A stretch of 64,000 nucleotides of DNA. It comes from Rhodobacter sp. TJ_12. Its GTDB lineage: Bacteria; Pseudomonadota; Alphaproteobacteria; Rhodobacterales; Rhodobacteraceae. Position 1 is the stretch's first letter; each line of letters begins with the position of its first letter. Shown here one piece after another: positions 18,472 to 27,990 of the stretch. The translations under genes were made by a program, and so were the position numbers. The notes beneath the pieces are model-generated. The model worked only from the letters and a program-made list of their open reading frames with translations, was not told where the DNA came from and did not search any database. Where the stretch lies: positions 186,001-250,000 of the forward strand of contig NZ_NRRD01000002.1 of NCBI RefSeq assembly GCF_020023995.1. Reading direction: 5' to 3'.

Positions 18472-19229
18472 GCTTGGCCTTTGGGCGTGGCGCAGCCCCG
18501 GGGGGGCTTCGGGCGCTGGCGGCGGGGCTGGGGCTTTCGCTTGCCGTGCATGGGGCGGTTTTGGCCGGGTTGGGGCGCGCCCCCGTGGCCCCGGCGGCCC
18601 TGGTTGCCGCAGGGGCGCAAGGCAAAGAGATGCAAAGCCTTGCCGCCGCGCAAATGGTCGATTTGATGCCTGAAATCGCGCTGCCCGCCCCGAAGATGCG
18701 CCTGCCCAAGACACCGCCAGAGATTGCGGCCGATGTGCCGCCCCCCGCCGCGCAAGCGCCGGTGCCGCCCAAGGTGCAGCCCGCACAAAAGGCGCCAGCG
18801 CGCCCCGTCGCAAAACCTGCCCAAAAGCCCGCGCCGCCCGCGCAGGTGCGCCATGCGCAAAGCCGGGCCAAGGGGACGGGCGGCGGGCGGCACGCGGGCA
18901 AAGCCGGGCAGGCGGCGCAAGCTGCGCTGTCGCCGGGGCAGGAACAGAGCTTGCAGCGGCAATGGGGGGCGAGGCTGCGCGCCCAGGTCGAGCGGCGCAA
19001 AAGCTATCCGGCGGCGGCGGGGCGCGCGGCGGGCACGGTGGTGGTGCAGCTTCGCGTGCGCCGCGACGGGCAGCTGTTGTCCGCATCTGTGGCGCGCAGC
19101 GCCGGCCATTCGGCGCTGGATGCGGCTGCTTTGCGCGCGGTGCAGCGGGCCGGTCGGTTTCCGCCCGCGCCCAAGGGGCTGACGAAAGCGGCCTATGGAT
19201 TTGCACTCCAGATCACCTTTGATCGCTAG
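18468..19229 (+). CDS. tonB: TonB energy transducer
   Basis: A 253-residue protein with an N-terminal membrane anchor (about 18-40), a long Pro/Ala/Lys-rich periplasmic spacer (about 70-150), and a C-terminal TonB domain (YPAAAGRAAGTVVVQLRVRRDGQLLSASVARSAG split around 180-215) ending YGFALQITFDR. It would touch the TonB box of BtuB. Last gene of the overlapping B12 operon. Confidence 0.85.
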   Translation: MSLAFGRGAAPGGLRALAAGLGLSLAVHGAVLAGLGRAPVAPAALVAAGAQGKEMQSLAAAQMVDLMPEIALPAPKMRLPKTPPEIAADVPPPAAQAPVPPKVQPAQKAPARPVAKPAQKPAPPAQVRHAQSRAKGTGGGRHAGKAGQAAQAALSPGQEQSLQRQWGARLRAQVERRKSYPAAAGRAAGTVVVQLRVRRDGQLLSASVARSAGHSALDAAALRAVQRAGRFPPAPKGLTKAAYGFALQITFDR

Positions 19230-19291
19230 CGCACTGGACATGGAAGCGCCGGGCCGCATCTTAGGGGAAAGCGGTTCTGGCAGGAGGTAGC

Positions 19292-19888
19292 ATGCGCATC
19301 GCGGTCCGATCTGTTCTTGGCCCCGCCTTGGTCATCGCCTTGGCGGTTGCGGGGCCCGCAACTGCCGAAACCGCCACCGCGTCCGCAAGTTTTCCGCACA
19401 CGATCGAGGCTTTTACCATGCATCCCGAAACCCGCTGGCGGCTTTTCACCGATGGGGTGATGGGCGGCATCTCGACCGCTGAGCTTGTCTTTATCGAGGG
19501 GGACGGGGCGCCCTATGCGCGCATGACCGGGACGGTGTCTACTGCCAATCGCGGCGGCTTCATCCAGATGCGGCGCGATCTGGATCGCCCGCCGCCCGAG
19601 CGTGCCGCAGGTGTGCGGCTGGTCGTGCGGGGCAATAATCAGCGCTATTTCGTGCATCTGCGCACCCGCGGCACGGTTCTGCCATGGCAATATTACCAAG
19701 CCGGGTTTGACGTGACGCGTGATTGGCAAGAGATCAGGGTGCCGTTTTCGGCATTTCGCGCCTCTGGCAAGATGTTGCGCGCGGTGCCGCGCCCGGGGGA
19801 TGTGCGCTCGGTGGCGTTGGTGGCCTTTGGCCGCGATCATCAGGCCGAGGTGGAGATGCGCGAGATCGGGTTTTACGAACAGCCCTAA
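19292..19888 (+). CDS. CIA30-family protein with signal peptide
   Basis: A 198-residue protein: Sec signal (about 1-28, ending GPATAE) and a CIA30/NDUFAF1-like galactose-binding fold with WRLFTDGVMGGISTAEL, GGFIQMRRDL and VPFSAFRASGK. The eukaryotic relative assists complex I assembly, but secreted bacterial versions have no assigned role. It starts 62 bp after tonB on the same strand and may be read through from the B12 operon. Confidence 0.75.
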   Translation: MRIAVRSVLGPALVIALAVAGPATAETATASASFPHTIEAFTMHPETRWRLFTDGVMGGISTAELVFIEGDGAPYARMTGTVSTANRGGFIQMRRDLDRPPPERAAGVRLVVRGNNQRYFVHLRTRGTVLPWQYYQAGFDVTRDWQEIRVPFSAFRASGKMLRAVPRPGDVRSVALVAFGRDHQAEVEMREIGFYEQP

Positions 19889-19972
19889 AGTGTCTGCTGC
19901 GACATCTTGTCAAATATCAACCCGGTTTTAAGGTTTTTCGGCAATCGTCGCGATGGGGGAAGGGAGCCCATC

Positions 19973-20785
19973 ATGACAGTCTTTCGTGACACTTTTGCCG
20001 ACGTGTTCCACTTTGACAAGCGTATGGAGACCACCGGCCAGAACCTGCGCGGGTCGGATGAATTTCTGGACCTTGCGCAAGGGTTTTACGGGGATACGGT
20101 GTTGCAAACCGCGCGCGGCTTGCGGCGAGTTTCAAACCTTATTGAGGGCGATCGTATCCGCACTTTCGCGAATGGCTCCCGCCCGATCGAGGTGATCGAG
20201 CGCTTTCCGATCGAACGGCTGCAACACCCTTTGCCGGAACGCTTCTGGCCGTTGGAATTGCCCGCCGGGCTGTTTGGCAATGATGAAAAGCGCCTGATCG
20301 CGCCGGAACAATGTTTGGTGCTGCACAGTGAATTGGCGCAGATCGAACTGGACAAGCCCCTGCTGCTGATGCCCGCCAAGGTTCTGAGCCTGTTGCCCGA
20401 GGTGCGCGCGGTCAATCCCGGGCCCAAGGCAATGCTGTATCGGTTGCGGTTTGAAACCCCCGAATTGGTGCTAAGTGCGCGTGGCGCGGTGTTTTTGTGC
20501 GATATCGGTTCGATGTTCGACGATTGGGCCGATCTCGACCCGCATGATACGCTGGCGCATATGCCCAATGTCGCCGCGCTGCCCTTTGACGAAGCCTATG
20601 ACATGATCCGCCGCGAGATTGAGATCGATGGCGGCGCGCAGGCGCATTTCGAAAAGCATCTGGAACAGATGAAACGCTGCGCGCAATGCCATCGGGTCGT
20701 GTCCCCGCCGACGCTTGACGAGGATGTGCCGGAAATCGCGCAAGCCTGCCGCGCGACCTGCCCGCGGGAATGGGCGGCGGAATAA
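19973..20785 (+). CDS. Hint-domain (Hint_2) protein lacking the nucleophile Cys
   Basis: A 270-residue protein; residues about 35-75 (DTVLQTARGLRRVSNLIEGDRIRTFANGSRPIEVIE) match the start of the Hedgehog/intein Hint_2 fold common in Rhodobacteraceae. The usual CFTPGT start is replaced by FYGDT, so autoproteolysis via Cys is unlikely. The C-terminus has Cys pairs (CAQC at about 239 and CRATC near 261) resembling a metal site. The ATG at 19973 is preceded by a strong GGGGGAAGGGAG; the open frame begins earlier at 19907. Confidence 0.65.
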   Translation: MTVFRDTFADVFHFDKRMETTGQNLRGSDEFLDLAQGFYGDTVLQTARGLRRVSNLIEGDRIRTFANGSRPIEVIERFPIERLQHPLPERFWPLELPAGLFGNDEKRLIAPEQCLVLHSELAQIELDKPLLLMPAKVLSLLPEVRAVNPGPKAMLYRLRFETPELVLSARGAVFLCDIGSMFDDWADLDPHDTLAHMPNVAALPFDEAYDMIRREIEIDGGAQAHFEKHLEQMKRCAQCHRVVSPPTLDEDVPEIAQACRATCPREWAAE

Positions 20786-20848
20786 GCCTGTGCTAGATCT
20801 GCCCTGATCGAGGCCCCGCGCAAGCCGGGCGCATCAGGGGACGGGGCT

Positions 20849-22024
20849 ATGAGCTTAAGACAGGTGATCCGCGCCAGCCGCGAAACCGGGCTGGCGCTGG
20901 CGGGGCTTGGCGCCTTTTGGGGGGCGTTCGCGGCCTATCTTCCCGATTACAAATTGCGCGCCGGGGTGGCGGATGGCCCCTTTGGGCTGTTGCTTTTATG
21001 TGCGGCCCTTGGCGGTGTTGTTGCCATGGCTTTGGTGCCCCGGATCACGGCGCGGTTGGGGGCGCGCGCACTGCCGGTGCTGGCGGGCGCTTTGGCCATT
21101 GCGACGCTGGCCCCGCTGATTATCCAGTCGGCCTTGGGGTTGGGCGTGGCGCTTGTGGCGATGGGGGCGGCGATGTCCGCGCTTGATATCGCCACCAATG
21201 TACGGGTTTCCGAGGCCGAGCATGATACCGGCCTGCCATTGATGAACTGGAACCATGCGCTGTTTTCCTTTGCCATGGGCGGGGCGGCGCTCGTGACCGG
21301 GGCGGCACGTGGCCAAGCTGTGCCACCGGAGGTGGTGCAGCCGGTTTTGGCGTTTGCGTTGGCAGGGATGGCGTGGCGGTTGCGGGCACCGGGTCTGGGG
21401 GCGGCACCAGCGGGGGCCACCGCCGATGCCGCGCCCGCGCCGCTGCGCACGCCTTGGGGCGTGGTTGTGCCGGCTGCGCTGATCCTGTTTGCCGCCTTTG
21501 TCACCGAAAACACGACCGAGACATGGTCCGCGCTTTATCTGGAACGCAGCTTGGGCGGTGCGGTGGGCGCAGGCGCGCTGGGCCCGGCGATGTTTGGCTT
21601 GGTGATGGGGCTTTTCCGGTTGGGCGGGCAGATGCTGGCCACGCGGTTGGGCGAGGCGCGGTTGGTTGCGATTTCCGCCGCCGTCGGGGTGTTGGGGGCC
21701 GCAATCACCGCGACCGCGCCCAGTGTCGCCGTAGCGGTGACGGGGCTTGGCCTTTTGGGGATGGGGGCGGCGGTGATCGTGCCCTCGGCCAATGCGCTTT
21801 TGGGCCAGCGCGTGGCGCGCCCGGCGCGGGCCTTGGCGTTGTCGCGCGCGTGGATGATCGGTTTTGCGGGCTTCTTTATTGGCCCGGTGGTGATGGGCGG
21901 CTTGGCCGATTGGGCCGGGTTGCGCGCAGTCTTTGCCGCGCTGGCGTTGGTGATGGCGGCGGTGGGGCCGGGGTTGTGGGCGCTGTTGCGCTGCGCCCGG
22001 ACCCCAAGCCGCCTTCCGGCTTAG
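20849..22024 (+). CDS. MFS transporter (YbjJ-like)
   Basis: A 391-residue protein with about twelve hydrophobic segments in two bundles. The loop VRVSEAEHDTGLPLMNWNHALFSFAMG between helices 4 and 5 is typical of the YbjJ/fucose-permease-like branch of the major facilitator superfamily. The substrate is unknown. Its stop overlaps, tail to tail, the lldD stop by 4 bp. Confidence 0.8.
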   Translation: MSLRQVIRASRETGLALAGLGAFWGAFAAYLPDYKLRAGVADGPFGLLLLCAALGGVVAMALVPRITARLGARALPVLAGALAIATLAPLIIQSALGLGVALVAMGAAMSALDIATNVRVSEAEHDTGLPLMNWNHALFSFAMGGAALVTGAARGQAVPPEVVQPVLAFALAGMAWRLRAPGLGAAPAGATADAAPAPLRTPWGVVVPAALILFAAFVTENTTETWSALYLERSLGGAVGAGALGPAMFGLVMGLFRLGGQMLATRLGEARLVAISAAVGVLGAAITATAPSVAVAVTGLGLLGMGAAVIVPSANALLGQRVARPARALALSRAWMIGFAGFFIGPVVMGGLADWAGLRAVFAALALVMAAVGPGLWALLRCARTPSRLPA

Positions 22025-23184
22025 CTGTAATTATTCAGAAAACCTTTGGGGAGTAGCAGGTTATCGCGGCCCAGATCCTGCACACGCTTTTCGCCGCATA
22101 GCGCCATTGAGATATCCAGCTCTTTTTGCATCACCTCAAGCGCGCGGGTCACGCCCGCTTCGCCCATCGCCCCCAAGCCATAGACATAGGCCCGGCCCGC
22201 CATCGTGCCCTTGGCACCGAGCGCCAGCGCCTTGAGAATGTCTTGGCCAGAGCGGATGCCGCTATCGAGCCAGACCTCGGTCTTGTCGCCCACCGCCTGC
22301 ACGATCTCGGGCAGCATCCGAATGGCCGACAGCGCGCCATCCAACTGCCGCCCGCCGTGGTTGGAAACGATGATCGCATCGGCGCCAAAATCGGCGGCAA
22401 CGCGGGCATCTTCGGCATCCAGCACGCCCTTCAGGATGAACTTGCCGCCCCATTGGTCGCGGATGCGGGCGATCTTCGACCAATCCAGACAGGGATCGAA
22501 TTGTTCCGCCGTCCAGCTAAACAGCGACGAGGCGTCTTTCACGCCTTTCGCGTGGCCAACGATATTGCCAAAGAACCGCCGCTTTGTGCCCAGCATCTCC
22601 AGCCCCCAACGCGTTTTAAGCGCCATGTTGACCAGATTGGGCAGCGTCAGCTTGGGCGGCGCAGACAAGCCGTTTTTCAGGTCTTTATGCCGCTGGCCCA
22701 GAATTTGCAGATCGAGCGTCAGCACCAGCGCGGAACACTTCGCCCGCTTCGCCCGTTCGATGATCGCATCGACGAAATCTTCGTCGCGCATCACGTAAAG
22801 CTGAAACCAGAACGGATCGGGCGAATGGGCGGCCACATCCTCGATCGAACAGATCGACATCGTCGATAGCGTGAAAGGCACCCCGAATTTGGCGGCTGCC
22901 CGCGCGGCCTTGATCTCGCCATCGGCGCGCTGCATCCCCAAAAGCCCAACCGGCGCCAAGGCCACCGGCAGCGCCACTTCCTGCCCCGCCATCGTGGTCG
23001 CGGTAGACCGGCCCGCCATGTCAACGGCCACCTTTTGGCGCAGCCGGATTTGCGAAAAATCAGAGACGTTTTCGCGGAAGGTTTGCTCGGTATACGAGCC
23101 GCTTTCGCAATAGTCATAAAACATCTTCGGCGTGCGCTTGCGATGCAACTGCTTAAGATCGTCGATGCAGGTAATGACGGTCAC
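22021..23184 (-). CDS. lldD: FMN-dependent L-lactate dehydrogenase / alpha-hydroxy-acid oxidase
   Basis: A 387-residue protein of full family length. The active-site His lies in IVSNHGGRQLDGALSA, the FMN-phosphate region is VWLDSGIRSGQDILKALALGA, and PVALAPVGLLGMQRADGEI opens the barrel. It oxidises L-lactate to pyruvate, passing electrons to the respiratory chain at the inner membrane. Other alpha-hydroxy acids (glycolate, mandelate) are possible substrates. No lactate permease or LldR is adjacent. Confidence 0.88.
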   Translation of the reverse strand: MTVITCIDDLKQLHRKRTPKMFYDYCESGSYTEQTFRENVSDFSQIRLRQKVAVDMAGRSTATTMAGQEVALPVALAPVGLLGMQRADGEIKAARAAAKFGVPFTLSTMSICSIEDVAAHSPDPFWFQLYVMRDEDFVDAIIERAKRAKCSALVLTLDLQILGQRHKDLKNGLSAPPKLTLPNLVNMALKTRWGLEMLGTKRRFFGNIVGHAKGVKDASSLFSWTAEQFDPCLDWSKIARIRDQWGGKFILKGVLDAEDARVAADFGADAIIVSNHGGRQLDGALSAIRMLPEIVQAVGDKTEVWLDSGIRSGQDILKALALGAKGTMAGRAYVYGLGAMGEAGVTRALEVMQKELDISMALCGEKRVQDLGRDNLLLPKGFLNNYS

Positions 23185-23317
23185 GGGGCCCCTCCTAAAA
23201 CTGGTCAGGTGAAATTACCAATCAAAGTGGGATTTGCAAGCAACCGGTCAGGCGCGCCACTGTCGCAGGGGCGGTGACCCCGCACAGGCTTTGGGCCTGC
23301 GCGGGCGGGGGCGCGGC

Positions 23318-24091
23318 TCAGGGGGCGAAGGTGAAGTCGAAACTGTCAGCTTTCCAAACCGCCGAAAGATCAACCTGTTCCGGTTCAAGTTTGGCGTCGC
23401 CGTCGTCTTCTGCGGCGCCTCCGACGCGGGCTACGGTGTCGCGCGTGTCATCAAAGCTGTCTTGAACGCTTTGAGCAAGAGTGAGCAAGTGCGCCGCGTC
23501 TTTCAGGGTCTGGCGCAAAACGTTCAGAAAATCTTCGTCGAGGGCGCTGTCGTTGCTTTTCTCATCGTGGCCAAGGGCTTCTGTGAGGTTGGTGGCGATA
23601 CCGCTCAGGGCATCTTCAATAACCGCCCCGATGGTGCCGATGACCGCCCCCATGGTGTGGCCGATAGGCGCGCCTACCGCTGCGCCTGTGCCATCGGAGT
23701 TGGTCCAAAAGCTGTCTTTCATGCCTGAGATGTTGTCCACAACGGACTGAAGTTGATCTTCGCTCGCCCCATTGGCCGAGAATGCCTCAAGTAGATCTGC
23801 CATGTCTTTGATTTGTTGGATCAAAGCGTTGAAAAACTCGGAGGCACGGTCATTGTCTGGGTTTTCCACCCCGGTCTCTTCGAGGGCCACTTGTGTTTCC
23901 CCTGAAACGGAACCGGCGCGCCCCTGAACGGTGTCCAACACATCCGCACCACCAGAGACGATGCCCGGGCCAGCGGCGAGGGCGGGGTCATAGGTGTTTT
24001 GCGTTTCCGGCGCGGTTTCATACATCTCCAGAAGCGCCAACAGGGTTTCGGCTTCTTCTGTCAGGGCGACGGTCTCGAACAGGTCATACAT
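23318..24091 (-). CDS. Hypothetical acidic protein with glycine-zipper segment
   Basis: A 257-residue protein, unrecognised. It begins MYDLFETVALTEEAETLLALL without a Sec signal, is strongly acidic, and has a Gly-rich hydrophobic stretch (GAAVGAPIGHTMGAVIGTIG, about 145-165) like membrane-inserting glycine zippers, flanked by amphipathic helices. The C-terminus is FDFTFAP, a hydrophobic end reminiscent of type I secretion substrates, though RTX repeats are absent. The ATG at 24091 is preferred over the open frame to 24313, which crosses a regulatory-looking palindrome. A secreted or membrane-active role is inference. Confidence 0.55.
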   Translation of the reverse strand: MYDLFETVALTEEAETLLALLEMYETAPETQNTYDPALAAGPGIVSGGADVLDTVQGRAGSVSGETQVALEETGVENPDNDRASEFFNALIQQIKDMADLLEAFSANGASEDQLQSVVDNISGMKDSFWTNSDGTGAAVGAPIGHTMGAVIGTIGAVIEDALSGIATNLTEALGHDEKSNDSALDEDFLNVLRQTLKDAAHLLTLAQSVQDSFDDTRDTVARVGGAAEDDGDAKLEPEQVDLSAVWKADSFDFTFAP

Positions 24092-24167
24092 CTGCGCTTT
24101 TCCTCTGTCTCGGTGGGCCCGCTCTTGGGCGATCCGGGGCAGTTTGCGGGGCGGCGCAAATCGCAGC

Positions 24168-24190
24168 AATTCCCCCGGGGGGGAATTGAC
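24168..24190. promoter_or_regulatory. AATTCCCCC/GGGGGAATT palindrome upstream of the acidic protein gene
   Basis: A near-perfect palindrome (AATTCCCCC, then GGGGGGGAATT, followed by GAC) about 77-99 bp before the start codon. The right part matches the GGGGAATTGAC at 9498-9508. Confidence 0.35.
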
Positions 24191-24351
24191 CGCGGGTCTG
24201 AAACCTGTGTCGCTATACGGTTCTTTGTTAACAGCATTTCGCGGCAAGATCCCAAGGCGTAAGACGCCGGCCTGCGCGAAAAATGCCCCAAAGACAGGGC
24301 GATGGCCCTGCATCGAAAGGGCCGCATCACAAGGTTTGGGGATGCGCGCGC

Positions 24352-25143
24352 TTAGGCCGAATGCGCGCCGTGGGCCAGCGCCGCCACCACCTCAAGCACC
24401 TCCGCGGGGCTTTTGCCCGCGCCGATTTCCTTGACGATGGCCGAGCCCACGACACAGCCATCGGCCACGCTGGCAATGGCTTGCGCCGCTTCGGGCGTGG
24501 AAATCCCAAAGCCCACGATCAGCGGCAGATCGGTCGCCGCTTTGATCCGCGCCACCTCGGGGGCCACGTCATTCACTTGCGCCGCCTGCGAGCCAGTGAT
24601 CCCGGTGACCGAGACGTAATAGACAAAGCCAGAAGTGTTTTGCAGCACTTTGGGCAGGCGTTTGTCATCGGTGGTCGGCGTGGCAAGGCGAATGAAGTTG
24701 ATCCCCGCTTCTGCGGCGGGCAGGCACAATTCGCTATCTTCTTCGGGCGGCAGGTCCACCACGATCAGCCCGTCGATCCCGGCCTCCTTCGCATCGGCCA
24801 AGAAACGCGCCACGCCGCAGCTATAGATCGGGTTGTAATAGCCCATCATCACAATCGGCGTGGTGGCATCGGTTTTGCGGAAGTCACGCACCATATCGAG
24901 CGTTTTTTGCAGCGTTTGCCCGCCATCAAGTGCGCGTTGCCCGGCCAATTGGATCGTCGATCCATCGGCCATCGGGTCGGTGAAGGGCAGGCCCAGCTCG
25001 ATAATATCAACCCCCGCCGCAGGCATGCCGCGCAAAATCTCGGCCGAGGTGTCCAGATCCGGATCGCCCGCCATGATATAAGCGACAAAGGCTTTCTTCC
25101 CCTCGGCCTTGAGCGCGGCGAATTTGGCGTCGATACGAGTCAT
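24352..25143 (-). CDS. trpA: Tryptophan synthase alpha chain
   Basis: A 263-residue TIM-barrel protein with the TrpA signature [19 protein letters not shown], containing the catalytic Glu near residue 50, the second catalytic Asp in the [11 protein letters not shown] region and [13 protein letters not shown]. It converts indole-3-glycerol phosphate to indole and glyceraldehyde 3-phosphate, channelled to TrpB. trpB is not adjacent; the gene stands alone here. Confidence 0.93.
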   Translation of the reverse strand: MTRIDAKFAALKAEGKKAFVAYIMAGDPDLDTSAEILRGMPAAGVDIIELGLPFTDPMADGSTIQLAGQRALDGGQTLQKTLDMVRDFRKTDATTPIVMMGYYNPIYSCGVARFLADAKEAGIDGLIVVDLPPEEDSELCLPAAEAGINFIRLATPTTDDKRLPKVLQNTSGFVYYVSVTGITGSQAAQVNDVAPEVARIKAATDLPLIVGFGISTPEAAQAIASVADGCVVGSAIVKEIGAGKSPAEVLEVVAALAHGAHSA

Positions 25144-25270
25144 GGCGGTCCCCTGAATGTGCTTGTGGCGGTTTGCAGAAAGCCCGCGCGAAAATCAATG
25201 GCGAAAGGGCCGCGCTTGCTTTGCCCGCCCGCCCCGCGTATGAGGCGCGCAAGCAGATCAGGAGAGTGAC

Positions 25271-26368
25271 ATGGGCTTTCGCATGGGGATTGTGGGCTTG
25301 CCGAACGTGGGCAAGTCGACGCTGTTCAACGCGCTGACGAAAACCGCCGCGGCGCAGGCGGCGAACTTCCCCTTTTGCACGATCGAGCCCAATGTGGGCG
25401 AGGTCGCGGTGCCCGATCCGCGCCTTGATAAACTGGCCGAAATCGCCGGCTCGAGACAGATCATCCCGACGCGGATGACCTTTGTCGATATTGCGGGCCT
25501 TGTGAAAGGCGCCTCCAAGGGCGAGGGCTTGGGCAACCAGTTCTTGGCCAATATCCGCGAAACCGACGCTATCGCCCATGTGCTGCGTTGTTTCGAGGAT
25601 GGCGATGTGACGCATGTCGAAGGCCGCGTTGATCCGCTGGCCGATGCCGATACGATTGAAACCGAATTGATGATCGCGGATCTCGAAAGCCTTGAAAAGC
25701 GGCTCGCGAACTTGGGGCGCAAGATCAATGCGGGCGACAAACAGGCCAAGGAAGATGCGCGGCTGATGACCGCCGCGAAAGAGGCGCTGGAAGCCGGGCG
25801 CCCCGCGCGCACGGTTGAAGTGGCCGAAGATGACCGCAAAGCGTGGAACATGCTGCAACTGCTGACGGCAAAGCCCGTGCTTTACGTCTGCAATGTCGAG
25901 GAAGAAAACGCCGCCAAAGGCAATGCGCAATCCGAGCGAGTGGCCGAAATGGCGCGCGCCAGCGGTGCGGCGACGGTGGTGATTTCCGCCAAGATCGAAG
26001 AAGAGATCAGTCAGTTGGATGCCGAAGAGGCCGAAATGTTCCTGTCGGAGCTTGGCCTTGAAGAGGCGGGGCTGGATCGGCTGATCCGTGCGGGCCACAA
26101 CCTGTTGGGTCTGCAAACCTATTTTACAGTCGGCCCGAAAGAGGCCCGCGCCTGGACAATCCGCAAGGGCACGCTGGCCCCGGCCGCCGCAGGCGTGATC
26201 CACGGCGATTTCGAGCGCGGTTTCATCCGCGCCGAAACCGTGGCCTATGACGATTACATCCAATACCGCGGCGAGACAGGGGCCAAAGAGGCGGGCAAGT
26301 TCCGCGTCGAAGGCAAAACCTATGAAGTGCAAGACGGCGATGTCCTGCACTTCCTGTTCAACGCCTAA
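25271..26368 (+). CDS. ychF: Redox-regulated ATPase/GTPase YchF (Obg family)
   Basis: A 365-residue protein: G1 motif GLPNVGKST near residue 9, switch region [16 protein letters not shown], and the NVEE in place of the usual NKxD, which gives YchF its ATP preference. The coiled-coil hairpin follows, then a TGS domain at the C-terminus ([24 protein letters not shown]). A translation-associated protein also involved in oxidative-stress responses in E. coli. A start at 25283 (MGIVGLPN) is also possible. Confidence 0.93.
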   Translation: MGFRMGIVGLPNVGKSTLFNALTKTAAAQAANFPFCTIEPNVGEVAVPDPRLDKLAEIAGSRQIIPTRMTFVDIAGLVKGASKGEGLGNQFLANIRETDAIAHVLRCFEDGDVTHVEGRVDPLADADTIETELMIADLESLEKRLANLGRKINAGDKQAKEDARLMTAAKEALEAGRPARTVEVAEDDRKAWNMLQLLTAKPVLYVCNVEEENAAKGNAQSERVAEMARASGAATVVISAKIEEEISQLDAEEAEMFLSELGLEEAGLDRLIRAGHNLLGLQTYFTVGPKEARAWTIRKGTLAPAAAGVIHGDFERGFIRAETVAYDDYIQYRGETGAKEAGKFRVEGKTYEVQDGDVLHFLFNA

Positions 26369-27772
26369 TCACCCGGCCAGCGCGGCGCTCAAAGCTTCGC
26401 AGTCTTTCAGTGCCGCACTTGCGGGTTCGGCTGCAAAGGCGGCCTTCGCCGTGATCAGGGCGGCCTCGGCTTTGGCCTTATCCCCTTGCATCAGCGCCAC
26501 GCGGGCCAAGCCAATGTGGTTCGCGCCGGCACGGTAATCGGCAAAGTCACGGCTGCCTAAGGCCAGCGCGGCCTCAAAATCCGCCTCCGCGGCGTCGGGA
26601 TCCTTTAGTGCCAAATGGGTGAGCGCGCGGGCTTGCAAAAGCCGCGCGCGGGGCGCGGGGGCGGTGATGTCGTCCAGCGCCTCGGTAAAATCTTCCAGCA
26701 CGGTGTGAAGAAGGGCTTCATCCTCGGTCACCTCGCCCAGATGGCGGTTGGCCATCGCAAGATTGGCGCGCGCGCGCGCGCGATCTTGGGCAAGGTCATC
26801 GCCTTCAAGCGCGTCAAACACATTATCGAACATCTCGACCGCGTCTTGGATCGCAACGGGGTCTTGGGCCATCCGCCCAAGCGCGGCCTTCACATTGGCC
26901 AGCGCGCTGGTGGTATTGGCCCATTCCACCGGGTTGCCCTGCGCGTTGAACACCTCAAGCACATTGCCATAGGCTTTCGCGGCCTTTTTCAGCATCGCGC
27001 CATCTTGGTGGCGCAGGCCGATCAGTTCTTGGATGCCGCCAAGGTTATGCTGCGCAAAGGCCCAGTTTTCGGGCTGTTTGGTGCGGCTGGCCGCTTTGGC
27101 GGCGGCGGCAAACAAATCGGCGGCAAGGTCCAGATGCTTGCGGCCCGGGCGGAACTGGCCGATCACTTGGTGGCAATTGGCAAGGCTGGTTTGCGCTTGG
27201 CCCAGATCGCGGCCCTTGGCCCGTTTCAACAGCGCCTTGGCCAGTTCCAGCGCGACAAGCATATCCCACGGATCATTTGCCGCCTCGCCCGCTTCGAGCT
27301 TTTCATAAAGCAATTCGACTGCGGCCCGGTTCACACCACCTGCGGGCGCGGCGGCTTTCAGCGCGGCCAAGTGGCGCGCGGCGGCGCGCTCGGGGGCGTT
27401 GCAGATGCGGTCTTGGCGGAAAGCGGCGGCCTGCCGCGCGTCGTTCGCACCGTCTTTCAGCGCGGCGTCAAGCCGGGCCGCGGCGTCTGCGCGTGCGCCA
27501 GTGGCGTTCAACGCGGCCACCTCGGCCAGCACCGGGTCATCGCAGGCTTGCGTTTCGGCCGCTGCCGCCAGCGCCCCTTTCAGCCCGACAAGCGCCACAT
27601 CGGGGGCTTTGAACCGGCCCGCGGCACTGTCTTCGGCCAAGGCGCGCGACAGCGGCGCGGGATGCGCGCTGGCATCGATCTGTGCAAGCAGGGTTTCGAC
27701 CAGTTCGGGATGCGCCTCGGGTGCCACGATATCTTCCTTGTCTTCCTGCGCCCGGGGGGCGCGATCTGCCAT
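26369..27772 (-). CDS. Helical-repeat (TPR-like) protein of unknown function
   Basis: A 467-residue, Ala-rich, fully helical protein with TPR-like units, for example RAKGRDLGQAQTSLANCHQV, FAQHNLGGIQELIGLRHQDG and WANTTSALANVKAALGR. No signal peptide and no catalytic motif. It probably serves as a protein-interaction scaffold. Its stop codon directly abuts the ychF stop (tail to tail). Function not recognised. Confidence 0.65.
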   Translation of the reverse strand: MADRAPRAQEDKEDIVAPEAHPELVETLLAQIDASAHPAPLSRALAEDSAAGRFKAPDVALVGLKGALAAAAETQACDDPVLAEVAALNATGARADAAARLDAALKDGANDARQAAAFRQDRICNAPERAAARHLAALKAAAPAGGVNRAAVELLYEKLEAGEAANDPWDMLVALELAKALLKRAKGRDLGQAQTSLANCHQVIGQFRPGRKHLDLAADLFAAAAKAASRTKQPENWAFAQHNLGGIQELIGLRHQDGAMLKKAAKAYGNVLEVFNAQGNPVEWANTTSALANVKAALGRMAQDPVAIQDAVEMFDNVFDALEGDDLAQDRARARANLAMANRHLGEVTEDEALLHTVLEDFTEALDDITAPAPRARLLQARALTHLALKDPDAAEADFEAALALGSRDFADYRAGANHIGLARVALMQGDKAKAEAALITAKAAFAAEPASAALKDCEALSAALAG

Positions 27773-27944
27773 GCCGTGGCTTACGCCGCCCGGCGGCGCG
27801 ACACTAGCGCAGCCCCGCGTCGCTTGATATGCCCCTTTGATGGGTGATTTCGGCGCAGCTTGGCCTCGGCGTGCTGCCGCGCCCGATCGCCCCCCGATTC
27901 TCGCTTGCCAAAAAGGGCCGTGCGCTGTATGCGCAGCGCCTCAT

Positions 27945-27973
27945 GGGCCCACACCCTTGGAGGGGGCCCTTTT
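27945..27973 (+). promoter_or_regulatory. Terminator-like hairpin in the rplY leader
   Basis: GGGCCC (27945-27950) pairs with GGGCCC (27964-27969), with an inner CCCT/AGGG pair and a TTTT run directly after, ending 8 bp before the rplY RBS (GGAG). Such a structure could act as an attenuator or an L25 autoregulatory site. Confidence 0.45.
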
Positions 27974-27990
27974 CATATTGGAGATACCAA

